Assembly: GCA_011503125.2 (NCBI GenBank) | Contig: WWBZ02000013.1 | Coordinates: 372,001 to 436,000, forward strand | Source of the DNA: Botryosphaeria dothidea | Lineage: Eukaryota > Ascomycota > Dothideomycetes > Botryosphaeriales > Botryosphaeriaceae | Direction: 5' to 3' | DNA: 64,000 nt | Shown: piece by piece, positions 42,626 through 55,167 of the stretch | Numbering within the stretch: the stretch's first letter is position 1 | How the letters are laid out: every line of letters begins with the position of its first letter | Notes under the pieces: generated by a model | Databases searched by the model: none | Told to the model about the DNA's origin: nothing | What the model saw: only the letters and a program-made list of their open reading frames with translations | Program-made: the position numbers and the translations under genes

Positions 42626-44604
42626 TTACAATATTAAGATTACCAGGAAGATAGCGCTCAATAGCGCGAGGCTGCTGGACTTCGCCGTCGCGGGCGGGGC
42701 GAGCGAAGATGTCGATTCTTCGGAACCAGTGCCACCCGTCTGCGGCGCGACCTTGTTCGAATCTCCCTGGATCTGGACGTTGGGGCAGATTTCCTTGAGC
42801 GTGCCGTTGAAGTAGGATGTCGGGATCCAGACCTGTGCGCGGCAAATGTTAGCGTGTACGCCGTTTCGATTTTTCTTGACAAATAGCGCCCTCCTTACCT
42901 GCGGCTCCGAGTCCTTGACGGTCGTGTCGAACACTCCGGCGTCGCCCGTCGTCTTCGTGTTGCACGTGAGGACGTCCACGATCTGCGCCTGTGCGTGGAA
43001 GTTGGTGTCGCCGATCTCGAAAGGTCCGATGTCATCGGATCCCGACGCCTTGTTCGTAATGACCGAAACGATGCTCTTGTCATAACCCTTGCGAACGGCG
43101 ACGACGTCGTCTTCGGCGTAGATGAACCTGGTCTTGTGCGTCCAGTAGGGGCTCCAGTAGGTGTAGGTCGCGCCCTTGACCATTGCGTTGCGCGCAAAGT
43201 TGACCTTCTTGACGAGCTGGTAAAGAGGCGCCGAGGTGTTGTATCCGGACAGCCAAAGCGCCTCACGGTTTCCGGGATCCTCTCCGCCGCTGAATGCCTG
43301 CTCTGCGCCGTAGTAGAGAATGGGAATGCCGTCGCTCAGCAGCGCAAAGACCAGGGCATTTCTGACGTGCTGCAGATCGTCGGTCAGATGATGAAGGCGA
43401 GCGACATCGTGGTTCTCGGTGAAGACACCCATGAGGGTGGGGTCGTGGCACGTCTTGTCCAGGTCATCAACGGCAAAGGCGAGCTGGTTGGTGGGCACGG
43501 TGGCGTTGGCGAAGACGTCGATGATGGAGTACCAGAGCGGGTAGTTCAGGACGGCGGAGACGGCATTGATCATGTAGTTGCAAATGTACTCGGTTGCCGA
43601 GGTGAAATCTTCTCCGATGGTGTAGGTGCCGACGACGCTCTCGAAGTCGTTCCAGAAGGCTTTGGGCACGTGCTTGACGGCGTCGACACGGAACCCGTCG
43701 ACTGTGGTTTGGTTAGAGGCGCTTCTATACGAGGTTACACAACATTGGCGAAAAGCTTACCTTGATAGTCGTTGATCATCTTCGTTCCCCAGTCCTCGAA
43801 GTATTTGATGATGTCCTCGTCCTCGGTGTTGATGTCGGGCAGAGACAGCTGGTCGTTTCCGAGCCAGCACTGGGGACACGTCAGCAATGGCGCATCGGCG
43901 GCGGACAGGGAGAAAAACTCACGTTCTGGTAGTTGTCGGCATTGCTGTAGTCGGTGATGGGGCAGTACTTGTGGAAGGCGGATTGGGTGTTGAAGGGAGC
44001 AGAGAAGTTGGAGTAGACGACTTCGCTGCCAGGACCGGGCCAGGCCAGGTTGTTGGCGACATAGTCAATCATCAAGTACTGCGGGGCGCCAGGTTAGCTG
44101 CGATTGAAGGCTTGCGGAGCGGGGCGAGGAGGCGCGCACCATGCCGCGGTCGTGGAGGGCCTTGGAGAGGCTCTTGAGGTCATCCTCGGTGCCAAAGTAC
44201 TCGTTGAGCTGGCCCGGGTCCTGCTGCCAGAAGCCGTGGTAGTTCTCGCCGACATCCCAGGTGCCCTCGAGACCCTTGGTGACGGGGGAAATCCAGATCT
44301 GTGGGGATGGTTAGGCGTCGTTCTGAGACAGCTGGGGCGTTAATCTGCGGCGCGAACTCACGGCGGTGAATCCCATGTCCTGGATGTAGTCCAGCTTGTT
44401 CTCCAGGCCCTTCCAGGTGCCGCCGCAATGCAGTTTCTTTTCGACATCGCAGGCCTCGGTGGTGGAGCCGTCGGTGCGGGCGAAACGGTCGACAATGACC
44501 TGGTAGATGGAGCGCGAGCGCCAGTCGTCGGTGGACGCGGCCCAGGCGGCGTGCGGGGCCAGCAGCGAGAGTAAAGCGAGCGACTTTGTGGTAGAGAACG
44601 GCAT
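42626..44604 (-). CDS. GPI-anchored GH13 alpha-amylase / 4-alpha-glucanotransferase (AgtA/AmyD type)
   Basis: Six exons (44604-44362, 44298-44140, 44078-43923, 43869-43761, 43701-42899, 42832-42626) give 558 residues. A signal peptide ([14 protein letters not shown]) precedes the amylase barrel: [51 protein letters not shown] (nucleophile Asp), TIGEDF (acid/base Glu) and [13 protein letters not shown] (third Asp). In conserved region I the sequence is DYVANNLAW: the usual His is Asn, a change reported for AgtA-type enzymes. The C-terminus ends in a Ser-rich stretch plus hydrophobic GPI signal ([14 protein letters not shown]). Such enzymes act at the plasma membrane on alpha-glucan. The gene is head-to-head with the alpha-1,3-glucan synthase, as in known aspergillus clusters. 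The last intron (66 nt) keeps frame if retained. Confidence 0.9.
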
Positions 44605-46011
44605 GGTTGCTATCGACGCAGCAGCATCAAGAGCAGAAAAACATCAAAAGCAGCGCAGCCTGCTGGGAGCGCCCGCGACGTCAGATAACGGGAGTGCGGA
44701 GTGAGAAAAGCAGCAGGGCTGGCGATGGGAACGGACCGACTGAGCATGGCGGACTGGGGCGGCGAGGTGTGGTAGCGGCCGTGCTGAGTTGAGACCAGGA
44801 GCGGCGGTGCTGGCCAGCCCACCCATGCAGGAGGCAGCCGGGGCTTGTGCTCGTATAGGTGAAATTGATGGGCGCAGCCTCTCAGGCGAACCGCAGGCCC
44901 GGACCGGGGCGACTCCGGATGCGGCAAGGCGCTATCGCCCAAGCGAGCGGCCTTTTTTCGACCTCGCCCACATTCGACGCCCGCCCACCAATGCCCGTCC
45001 GCGCTGGCCGTCGCCGACACCAGTGACACGCCCCGGTCCAATCCTCACTGCTGGCCCGCTAGCACACGCCGACTCTGCCTGCCCGCGCCGCTCGCCCGCC
45101 GCCGCTGTCGCTGTCGCTGTCGCCTCACGCTGCCACCTCACGCTGCCAGCAATCCGCCGCCGCCCTCCTGGTCTGGTCCGCCGCCGCCGTTGCATCTGAA
45201 CTGCCACTGCCACTGCCCCTGCGTCTGCTGCGTCCGCAATGCCTCCGTCGGCCTCGTATCCCGGCTCACGCTGTCTCGTAATCCGACCAGCCCTGCAACA
45301 TCGCGGGATGGCGCGTGCTCGGCGGCGATCCACCGCCGTGGGGCGTCGCTCGCTTGGCCGCTCGTGTCGAATTCTCGAGAAACGGCCGTGTTTTGTATCA
45401 AATACCAATACGACGCCGAAAACGGAAGTCTGTGCGCCACCACTCACCTAAGCCTGAGGATTCTGGCGGCCCCCAGCCATGCCCGCTCGCCGACAGCCAC
45501 GCCTGCTCCCCCCCGTCATTGGCCCGCCCGGCTCATTTGGTCTCCATAAGCCCTGCGCAGAGCCTCGATCAGCCGGTGCCGGTCTGCCCAGGGCTTGCCG
45601 TATCTATCAATAGCATGGAGCGTGGACGGACGCGCGCGCCGCCGCGCTGATCCCAGCTCCAGAGCCCAGCCGAGCTCTTCCCTGCCCGCCCATGGGCTTA
45701 TCTTCCATCAACCGTTTTCTTTTCTCCAGCCCAATTCAATCGTTGTCTTTCGAGCTCCGAACCGCCTCCCCGTTCCCCTAATTCCCCTCTCCCCCTGTTC
45801 GTATTTGCGATTATGCCTTTGCCCACCAAAGGCAGGTTCAGGAGGAATTAGCACCAAATTCATCCAGTAGTAAAGGCTAAGGCCCGGCTCGGTACTAACC
45901 GTACCCGTCAAGCTCCTCGCCCACAACTCCGCAGACGCAGAGAGAAGTGTCACCTCTCCTCTCTGCTCCCTGCAGCCCTACACTCGCTTTCTTCTTTTGT
46001 TTCTTTGCATT
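44605..46011. promoter_or_regulatory. Shared divergent promoter of the amylase and alpha-glucan synthase genes
   Basis: The 1.4 kb lies between two outward starts. It is GC-rich, includes a CGCTGT repeat near 45105-45122 and a pyrimidine-rich last 60 bases before 46012. Open frames here look like composition shadows. Co-regulation of the two genes is inferred from arrangement only. Confidence 0.5.
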
Positions 46012-49000
46012 ATGGCGCGCCTGGGTCTTTCGTTCGCTACCGTCGCTCTCTGCTTAATACAGACCTGGGCTCTGCCGTATCTCGAGGAATACGTCGACTG
46101 GAACCTTAATACCAAGGAGGGCGAGACCGACCCGACGCAGTACTGGGGAGAATGGGAGAACCATGAGTTCCACCCGTCGCCAGACAACTGGCGCTTCCCC
46201 TTCTACACCCTCTTCCTCGACCGCTTCGTCAACGGCGACCCCACCAACGACAACATCAACGGCACCCTCTTCGAAGTCGACATCACCTCCAACCAGCTGC
46301 GCTATGGCGGCGACATCCAGGGCCTCATCGACACCCTCGACTACATCCAGGGCATGGGAATCAAGGTTGGTCAACACAATGGTGGAGCGCATGCGCTGGC
46401 GCACTGGCTGACGCTGAACCTAGGGCCTGTACATCGCCGGCAGCCCCTTCATGAACTTGCCCTGGGCTTCCGACGCCTACTCTCCCACCGACCTGACGCT
46501 GCTGGATTGGCACTTCGGCAACATCACGATGTGGCGCAACGCCATCACCGAGATCCACAATCGTGGCATGTACGGTATGCAATGATCTTCGCCTGATGCG
46601 CACGGCGATCGGCACTGACGCGGTCGCAGTGATCCTCGACAACACCATGTCGACCATGAGTGATCTTCTCGGCTTTGAGGGCTACCTTAACGGAACTGCG
46701 CCCTTTAAATGGGACGAGCACAAGGCCCTCTACAAGAACAGCAGACGCTACTGGGATTTCGACGTCAGCAATGACCAGACCGACGATTGCGCCTGGCCCA
46801 AATTCTGGTCCAAGGACGCCACCATGGTTGGGTCCAACGTCACCGACAACCTCAACAGCTGCAAGAAGTCTGACTTTGACCTCGTGAGTGACTCCCGCGC
46901 ACAACGACAACTGGCTTGACTGCTGACCGTTCACAGTTCGGAGATGTCGAGTCCTTCGGAACCTACCCCGAATACCAGAAGCAGCTGTCGAAATTCTCTT
47001 TCGTGCAGGACCGTCTTAAGGAATGGCAGCCCACTGTCTTGGACAAGCTCAAGCTTTTCTCGTGCATCGCCATCAACATGCTGGACTTCGATGGCTTCCG
47101 TATCGACAAGCAGCTGACCATCACCCTTGAGGCCCAGGCCAGCTGGTCTGATTACATTCGCAAGTGTGCCGCCAAGGTGGGCAAGAAGAACTTCCTGATC
47201 TCTGGTGAAATCGTGTCGGACAACACTCTTGGTTCCATCTATCTTGGCAGGGGCAAGGAGCCGCAGATGGCCTACAAGACCAACGACGAGGCTTTTGAGG
47301 CGAACAACAGCTGGCCGAACGCGCCCGCCGTGTTCATGCGCAACACGAGCGCCATCGATGCCTGGGCATTCCACTACTCGGTGTACAGAAGTTTGCTGCG
47401 TTTCTTGGGCGTCGACGGTATCTACGAGGCCGAGAGAGATATTCCCATCGACTGGGTCGACGCTTGGAACGAGATCGTCAAGACCAACGACCTGATCAAT
47501 GCGAACACGGGTGAGATGGATCCCCGCCATCTGTACGGAGCTACCAATCAGGATGTTTTCCGCTGGCCCGGCATCACCAACGGCACCGACAGGAATTTGG
47601 CTGGTCTCTTCGTCACGAGCTTGGTAATGCCGGGTATCCCAGCCTTGTTCTGGGGTGAAGAGCAGGCGTACTACGTCCTCGAGAGCACTGCGTCCAACTA
47701 CATTTTCGGCAGACAGCCCCTGTCCTCCGCAATGGCCTGGCAAGACCACGGTTGCTACAATATTCCGTTCACCAAGTACACCAACTTTCCCATCGACAAG
47801 GCCTTGACCGGATGCAAGGACGACACCGTCAGCATGGATCACCGCGACCCGTCGCACCCTGTCCGCAACATCATCAAGCGCATGTACGAATTGCGAGAGC
47901 AGTTCCCGACGCTGAACGACGGATTCGAGCTGCAGAAGCTGTCGAATCTGACGTACTGGATCTACATGCCTGGCTCAAACGGCACGGGTACCGAGATGGG
48001 AATTCGCAGCGTCGTGAGGATGCGCCGCGAGGGTCTCCAAGATTTCTCGTCGAGCGGCGCGGGCAATCAGCCTGTGTGGCTGCTTTACAGCAACGACAAC
48101 ACCACGACCACGTACGACTTCGATTGCTCCGACAAGAACAAGTCTCTCATTGCGCCTTTCGACACGGGAACCACGGTGAAGAACCTGTTCTACCCGTACG
48201 AGGAGTACACGCTCAAGTCATCGCCGCTCAAGCTGGCTTTGGAGGACCAGACCGGTTTCAACGGCTGTCTTGATTCCATTGAGATGAACCAGTGGGGTTT
48301 CAAGGCTCTTGTTCCGGTTGATGCCTTCGCTGATCCCTCTCCCGTCATCACCAAGTTTGTGCCCGGCCATGACGCCCGCGTCAAGGTTACTAGTCAGCCC
48401 TCGGAGAAAGAAGAGGTCGACATTGAGATCCATTTCTCCCAGGAGATGAGCTGCGACTCAATGACCAAGGCCATTTCTTTTGACTCTGACTCTTATGATG
48501 GCTCTTCGCCTTCGATTGATTCTGGTAGCGTCAACTGCACGACTTTGAGCAACTCAACCGAGTGGAACTACAACGGTGCTCTCCCCAGCGCCTGGAAGTA
48601 CGCGGCAACACTAAAGAACGTGGCACACGGTGTTCACCGCATCACGGTCAACAACGCAACTTCGACCGGCGGAACACCCACTGGTTCAAAGGATCACTTC
48701 CTGATTCGCGTCGGCACTGACAACAACCCTATCGTCTTCCCCAGGACTGCCAAATTCTCAGGCACTCTTCTTGGCAAGAAGGGTGATGATGTGTACGTCG
48801 CTCATAACGCGCCCGGAGCTACCAGATTCCGCGCGTCGAGAGACTGGGGTTCGACTTGGACTGACTGGTTGGTCTACACGAACGACAACTACACTCTGCC
48901 GGCAAAGAACTGGACTGGAACCGCAACGCAGGCATGGGACGGAGAGCACGTCATTGTGCAGTACTGGGGCCGTCTGTCGTCTAGCAGTGCTCACCAGCAA

Positions 49001-52000
49001 GAGGGCGATTTGGACAGCAACACGGTCCGTGCCTTCCCGCACCTGTTTGTCAACGGTCCTTACAACCAGTTCGGTTACGACGCCGGCCTGAGCAACAAGA
49101 TGGCTACCAACGAGACTGGTTATTGGCATTTCGACCTCGCCACCGAGTGGCCCGCTAAGTTCCAGTTCAACGTCTGGGGCATGAATCCCAACGGCCAGCC
49201 CGATCAGTCTTTCATCTATGGCGACGTCGATGGCGACGGCATCCTGGATCGCCTTCCCCCGTCATCGCTGACTTCGAACACAGTGAACGTTACAGCCCTC
49301 CCAGACTCGCCTTACACGTCGTGGAAGGTGGTCGTTGGGTACGATGGACGTTCCTTGACCCTGATGCCCACCGGCCACATGGGCTACCAGCTTACTTTAT
49401 TCATCCTGCTCTGGATCGTTCCCGTTCTTACCGCCGCCGCCGTTATTTACGGTTACATGAAGTCGTTCTACCAGGTCAAGTTCAACACCAGCGGTGTTGT
49501 GCAACAGGCCAAGGCGTCGATTCCTCTGGCTCTCCGTCGCAGGATGAAGCGCAAGGCTGAGTACGAGAAGGCAGCCATGGAATCCACTCCGAATCTTCAG
49601 GTCACGAGCGCTGCGGGATCCCCCGAGCTGGGCGCTCTCGCGGCTGAGGCTGGTGGCGGCAAGCGTCGCACTGTTCTGATCGCTACCATGGAGTACGACA
49701 TTGAGGACTGGGGCATCAAGATCAAGATTGGTGGTCTTGGTGTCATGGCGCAGCTCATGGGCAAGTCTCTTGGCCACCAGGATCTCATCTGGGTTGTTCC
49801 CTGCGTCGGCGGTGTTGATTACCCTGTCGACGAGGTGGCCGAGCCCATGTACATCACCGTCATGGACAAAATCTACCAGATCAACGTTGGAATCCACAAG
49901 CTCCGCAACATCACCTACGTTCTCCTGGACGCGCCCGTCTTCCGCCAGCAGACCAAGTCTGAGCCCTACCCGCCTCGCATGGACGACCTTGACAGTGGTA
50001 TCTACTACTCCGCATGGAACCAGTGTATCGCCGAGACCGTCAAGCGTTTCCCTCAAATCGACCTGTACCACATCAACGATTACCACGGGGCTCTCGCACC
50101 GCTGTACCTTCTGCCCGACGTCATTCCTTGCGCTCTTTCGCTCCACAACGCCGAGTTCCAGGGTCTTTGGCCCATGAGGACGCACACTCAAATAAAGGAA
50201 GTCTGCGAAGTGTTCAACTTGGATGAGGAAATCGCGAAGCGCTACGTCCAGTTCGGTGAAGTTTTCAACCTTCTCCACGCCGCTGCCAGTTATCTGCGTA
50301 TCCACCAGAAGGGTTTTGGTGCTGTTGGTGTCTCTCGTAAGTACGGTAAGCGTTCGTTTGCTCGTTACCCCATTTTCTGGGGTCTGCCGCAGATTGGAAG
50401 TCTTCCCAATCCAGATCCGACGGATACTGCCGAGTGGGACAGGAATGCCGACAAGGCGCTCGAAGATGTTCCGGTTGATCCTCAGTACGAGGCTGGACGT
50501 GGTGAGTTGAAGAGGCAAGCCCAGGAGTGGGCCGGTTTGAACCAAGATCCCGATGCTGAGCTCTTCGTCTTCGTTGGTCGTTGGTCTATGCAAAAGGGTG
50601 TCGATCTCATTGCCGACGTCTTCCCTTCGATTCTCAAGAACTACCCCAAGGTTCAGCTTGTTTGCGTTGGTCCTGTCATTGATTTGTACGGACGCTTCGC
50701 CGCCATCAAGCTCCAGAAGATCATGGAACTTTTCCCTGGCCGTGTCTACTCCAAGCCCGAGTTCACTGCTCTGCCTCCTTTCATCTTCAGCGGTGCCGAG
50801 TTCGCCTTGATTCCTTCTCGTGACGAGCCTTTCGGTCTGGTCGCTGTCGAGTTCGGTCGTAAGGGTGCTCTCGGTGTCGGTGCGCGTGTCGGTGGTCTCG
50901 GTCAGATGCCCGGTTGGTGGTTCACTGTTGAGTCGATGACGCCGAAGCATTTGATCCGCCAGTTCAAGTCTGCCATCCATGACGCCCTGGCTTCCGATAC
51001 CGAGACAAGGGCAAAGATGCGTGCTCGCTCGGCCAAGCAACGTTTCCCCGTCGCCCAGTGGGTTGAGGATCTGGAGACCCTCCAGGGAACTTGTATCAAG
51101 ATCTCTAACGACCAGGCCGGCAAGCACAAGGGTCTTGGCCTCAGGTCTCCGTCTATGCTCAGTCTCTTCAAATCGCCTAAAGGATCCCCCAATGCTTCTC
51201 AAGTCTCGTTTGGATTTGGCACGCCCACTGGTTCGCGCCCCGTTTCTGCGGCACATCTCTCCGTTCCCCCACACTCACCTGGCCAACCTTCTCCGCGTCC
51301 CGACGACATCTATTCTCCCGCTCTCAACTCTCCTGGATCTTCTCCTGGCCAACATGACGCGTTATTACCTCCTCCGCCGCTTTTGGGCGCTGGATTGGGT
51401 GTTCCAGACAGAGGCAGTGTTGCAAGTTTCAACACGACTTTCAGCAATTCCTCCGTTTTGAGTTTGGATACTGTCGTAGGAGCCCGTCACGACATGGCTC
51501 TCCAAAAGGTTGACCCGTCTTTCACCGACGCCAACGGCTATTTCTCAAGAGAATTCGAGAAGAAGCTGGAAAAGCTCAACCCTAACACGTCAGAGAGCCA
51601 GCTTTGCATTGAGGACATCCTAGTCAAGAGCGAGAAGAAGTGGTTCAACACGTACCGTGACGCCAAGTTGGGTAAGACACTGGATGATAGCTCCATGCTT
51701 TCGCTTGGTCTTCCGGGCACTCGCCCTTCAAGTCCCGCTCCTTCAGGTCTGAGGTCATCGAGGCCCGACAGCCCATTCGGCAACAGCGAGAGAATGACGG
51801 AAATGGACGACGGCAGCTATTCTTCCTACGACGAAATGCACCCGCTCGGCCCCGGCTACGACACCCCGACCGGAGTCAGGAAGTTCATGATGTACAAGCT
51901 TGGCGAATGGCCCATCTACTCGCTCTTCCTCGCTCTTGGTCAGATCATTGCCGCAAACTCGTACCAGGTGTCTTTGCTTTCTGGAGAAGTTGGTCAATCT

Positions 52001-53235
52001 GCTACGACTCTTTACATCATCGCGACGATTTACGCTGTTTCTTCGGTGTTATGGTGGTACGGTTACAGGAGGGTTAAGTCCTACTACGTTCTTTCGATTC
52101 CTTTCTTGTTCTACGGCGCGGCTTTCTTCTGTGTTGGTATCGCTCCTTTCGCGTTGTCTGCGCTCGGCAAGACTTGGGCACAGAGAGTGGGTTCCGGATT
52201 CTACACCGTCGCTTCGGCCAGTGGTTCTATCTACTTTGCGCTGAACTTCGGTGAAGAAGGTAAGCCTGCTTTTTCTCTCGACTTGACAATCATGCTAATC
52301 ATTCTCCAGGCGGTGTTCCTATCCAGACTTGGGTTCTCCGCGCTTGTTTGGTCCAAGGTACTCAGCAGATCTACATCAGTGCCCTCTGGTACTGGGGTTC
52401 TGCACTCACCCAGCTCTCGGACTCCGGTGTCGAGACGACGACTGCCACTCCCACTGCCGTCATTGCAGGCGTCTGTCTGCCATTGGCAGTTATCCTTTGG
52501 GCTGTTGGTATCGTCATCTACCTGGGTCTGCCCAACTACTACCGTCAAATTCCCGGTGATGTGCCTTCTTTCTACCGCTCACTGTACCAGCGTAAGATCA
52601 TCCTGTGGTTCTTCGTTACCGTTTTCGTCCAGAACTACTGGCTCGCCGCACCCTACGGTCGCAACTGGCGCTTCCTCTGGACCACCAACCACGCCAGCGG
52701 CTGGCAGATCCTGCTCCTCGTCATCTTTTTCTTCGTCATCCTCTGGGCCACCCTCCTCTGGTACCTCGGCCGTCTGTCGAAGTCCCACTCCTGGATCATC
52801 CCCATGTTCGCCATCGGCGTCGGCGCTCCCCGCTGGGCGCAGATGCTCTGGGGTGTCTCGGGCATCGCCAACTACATGCCGTGGGTCGGCTCGCAGACGG
52901 GCGCGGCGCTCCTCGCACGCGCACTCTGGCTGTGGCTGGGCGTGCTGGACGCTCTCCAAGGTGTCGGCTTCGGTATGATGCTGCTCCAGACGATGACGCG
53001 CTTCCACAACACCTTCTCCCTCATCGCCGCCCAGTTCATCGGTTCCGTCGCCACCATCATCGGCCGCGCCACCGCGCCAAACCGTCTGGGCCCGGGCTCC
53101 GTCTTCCCGAATTTCGCGATTGTTGGTGCGGATGGCTTGAATAGCGCCAGCTTTTGGATTTGTCTCCTGATGCAGCTGGGCATCTGCGTCGGCTTCGCGA
53201 CGTTCTTCAGAAAGGAGCAGCTCATGAAGCCCTAA
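46012..53235 (+). CDS. ags1: Alpha-1,3-glucan synthase
   Basis: Five exons (46012-46365, 46424-46574, 46630-46883, 46937-52259, 52310-53235) give about 2,335 residues, normal for the family. A signal peptide (LSFATVALCLIQTWA) leads to an extracellular GH13-like domain (FYTLFLDRFVNGDPTNDN, GLYIAGSPFMNLPW, DFDGFRIDKQLT, FLISGEIVSD). A membrane span (LTLFILLWIVPVLTAAAVIY) lies near residue 1070-1095. The cytosolic GT5 domain begins near 1165 with EYDIEDWGIKIKIGGLGVM and includes FVGRWSMQKGVD and SRDEPFGLVAVEFGRKGALG (two catalytic-site Glu). After a Ser/Pro-rich linker, several membrane helices from about residue 1900 form the presumed export channel. It makes wall alpha-1,3-glucan from UDP-glucose. 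Introns are 50-58 nt. Confidence 0.96.
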
Positions 53236-53642
53236 AAGGAAAACGGTTCGGGATAAAAAAGCGACGCGCATTTTGTGTTTTGTCTATGTTTTTTTTAGCA
53301 TTTGCATGTTGTGGATTTTTTATTCATGGCGGGAGTGTGGATTTTGGTGTTTTCTCTCTCGAAAGTGTCGATACACACGCACACAGTATTTCCCCCTGTA
53401 CATAGAAAGGAAAGTTCTTGACCAAACTTTTTTTTAGAGAGCGTTTTCTAATTGCGCGACGGGGAGGGAGGAGCTTTTGTTTTTTGATAATTCCCAGCTT
53501 TTTTTTCGCTTTTTTTTTTATACATAACGAGGACACAACAACCACCGCAAGATATACAGTTTATACGTAGACAGGAGGGGGGATGGTGGTGTCTGTCTAT
53601 ACATCTATCAAAATCAAGATACCCTCAATCTTTTTTAATATC
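53236..53642. other. 3' flank of ags1 with T-rich tracts
   Basis: Contains several T7-T9 runs and no coding frame of note; it ends at the second LINE insertion. Confidence 0.5.
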
Positions 53643-53656
53643 TTGGTCCTTTTTGA
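53643..53656. repeat. Left target-site duplication of the truncated LINE copy
   Basis: TTGGTCCTTTTTGA is repeated exactly at 54693-54706, on the other side of the LINE fragment. Confidence 0.8.
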
Positions 53657-54692
53657 GTTGAGTTGAGTTGAGTTGAATTCATTTACCCTGACCCGTCGCC
53701 CTAAGCGATATGCAGGCTACAGACTATTCAAAGTGTCTCTCTAGTAGTACATTGGTGTGTGACAAATTGGGGGGATGAAAGGATGGATAGGGAGGGCGGA
53801 TAGTAGGTAGAAGGGGTTGTTTGTAGGGAGCTCTCTACTCCGTGGCTTCGTCTCTATTTATAAACCGGTTTGTTTCTTTTGCAAAGCTTAGCACAGCCTG
53901 TAGCTGTTTACCAGATATCTTCCATTTCTTCTCTTTTCCTTGTCTTGCATCTGGGTTTCTTGGAGATTTCCCGCCTAGCAAGTCTGATAAGCTGTTCTTC
54001 TCAAGTCCACTGTCTTCGTACATCTTTTGTCGGCCTTGTAGCAACGGGCATTCAAGTAGGACATGAAAGACTGATTCGGCTTCTCCACATTCGCACTTAT
54101 CGTTATCTATCCGGCCCATCCGCACCCGGTGTTGGTTAAGCCAGCAGTGGCCGGTGCGTAGTTGGGCAAGAAGGCCGGCTTGGTTCCGTGGGAGCTTGTC
54201 ATAGAGATGACGGACATGGGATCCTGGGGGTGCTGTGTCGATGTTGCGGAGGTGCTGGCCTTTCTCTGAGTTCTCCCACTGTGCTGCCCATTGTCTATGT
54301 ACCCTTTCCTTGGCCGCCTGGACTTGGAGATGTGCTAGCGGTTGGTGGTCGTGTTCCCTGAGGCGTGTAGTCGCAGCTTTAGCTAGCTTATCTGCTTCTT
54401 CATTTCCTCGAATTCCGGTGTGGCTGGGTATCCATTGGAGGGAGAAGGTGATCTGAAGACTTTCCTTCAGGGCCTGAGCTGTTGTTAGGATAGATCTGAT
54501 TAGGCTTTGTCCTGTCTTTCTCTTATAAGGGCTGGCCAATGCTTGGAGAGCTGCTCTGGAGTCACTGTAGATTGTGTAGGCGCCCAGTCCTTAGCTGCCC
54601 TTCTCAAGCCGTTGCTCAGCTGCAAGTTCCATCCCGGTGTCAATAGCAATGAGTTCTGCAGCTGTGACGCTGTAAAATCTACTGGAGGGGTA
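53657..54692 (-). mobile_element. 5'-truncated LINE copy of the same family (RNase H to 3' tail)
   Basis: This 1,036-bp insertion runs on the reverse strand: its 5' truncation point is at 54692 and its GAGTT (AACTC) tail at 53657. A 14-bp duplication flanks it. It aligns over its length with 20.2-21.2 kb of the full-length element. A 234-codon frame (54539-53835) is open and reads LQWIPSHTGIRGNEEADKLA, LAQLRTGHCWLNQHR and CECGEAESVFHVLLECP, that is, the RNase H end and the intact Cys/His tail. One stop (TAA at 54593-54591) breaks the frame upstream; CAA in the other copy suggests a C-to-T change. It is much less mutated than the long copy, so it is younger or escaped RIP. It lies about 420 bases after ags1. 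Confidence 0.9.
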
Positions 54693-54706
54693 TTGGTCCT
54701 TTTTGA
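54693..54706. repeat. Right target-site duplication of the truncated LINE copy
   Basis: An exact copy of 53643-53656, adjoining the truncated 5' end of the insertion. Confidence 0.8.
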
Positions 54707-55167
54707 TTGAGTCTTTTGTGCTGTGGTGCCTGATAGTGAACGAGTTGCTCCACACTGCCTTCTGCTGGCTTCGTCTGTTGTGATTAGTTTATTGCCGCTT
54801 TTATACACAATCGCTGTGGTTGTTCATGAACGGAAGTCACTTTTTTGGTACTGATGCAGGTCATGAGGCGTCGATATGTATTTTTGAGGTGGGGTGAACG
54901 ATGAACATGTTTATTCATCAGGAAAGCCGGGGAGTCCACATCAATGTGCGTAATTTTCGTATTGAATGATCCGAGATCAACGCCGGTTCTTTTAGCGCCT
55001 TTTGTATAACTTGACTTGGCTCGAATACTTGAGTGATTATCACGTGAGCTGGTGGTGTTTCTGGGACTTGTGTCCGTCTCGGCTATTGTAGTTGCTGGAT
55101 GCGTGATGATTTAAACTTCGCAAGAGAAAAATACATGTGAAATTGCTCAGATCTTCTTGTACCCCCT
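54707..55167. other. Intergenic region right of the LINE fragment
   Basis: Nothing recognised in 460 bases. Confidence 0.45.

Noticed and set aside
49397..51274. 625-codon open frame antisense to ags1
   Set aside because: Mirror of strongly biased codons in the synthase exon; repetitive composition and no recognisable domain.
53835..54539. Possible independent RNase H gene
   Set aside because: It is the open part of a 5'-truncated LINE: flanked by a 14-bp duplication, ending in the same AACTC tail and collinear with the long element.
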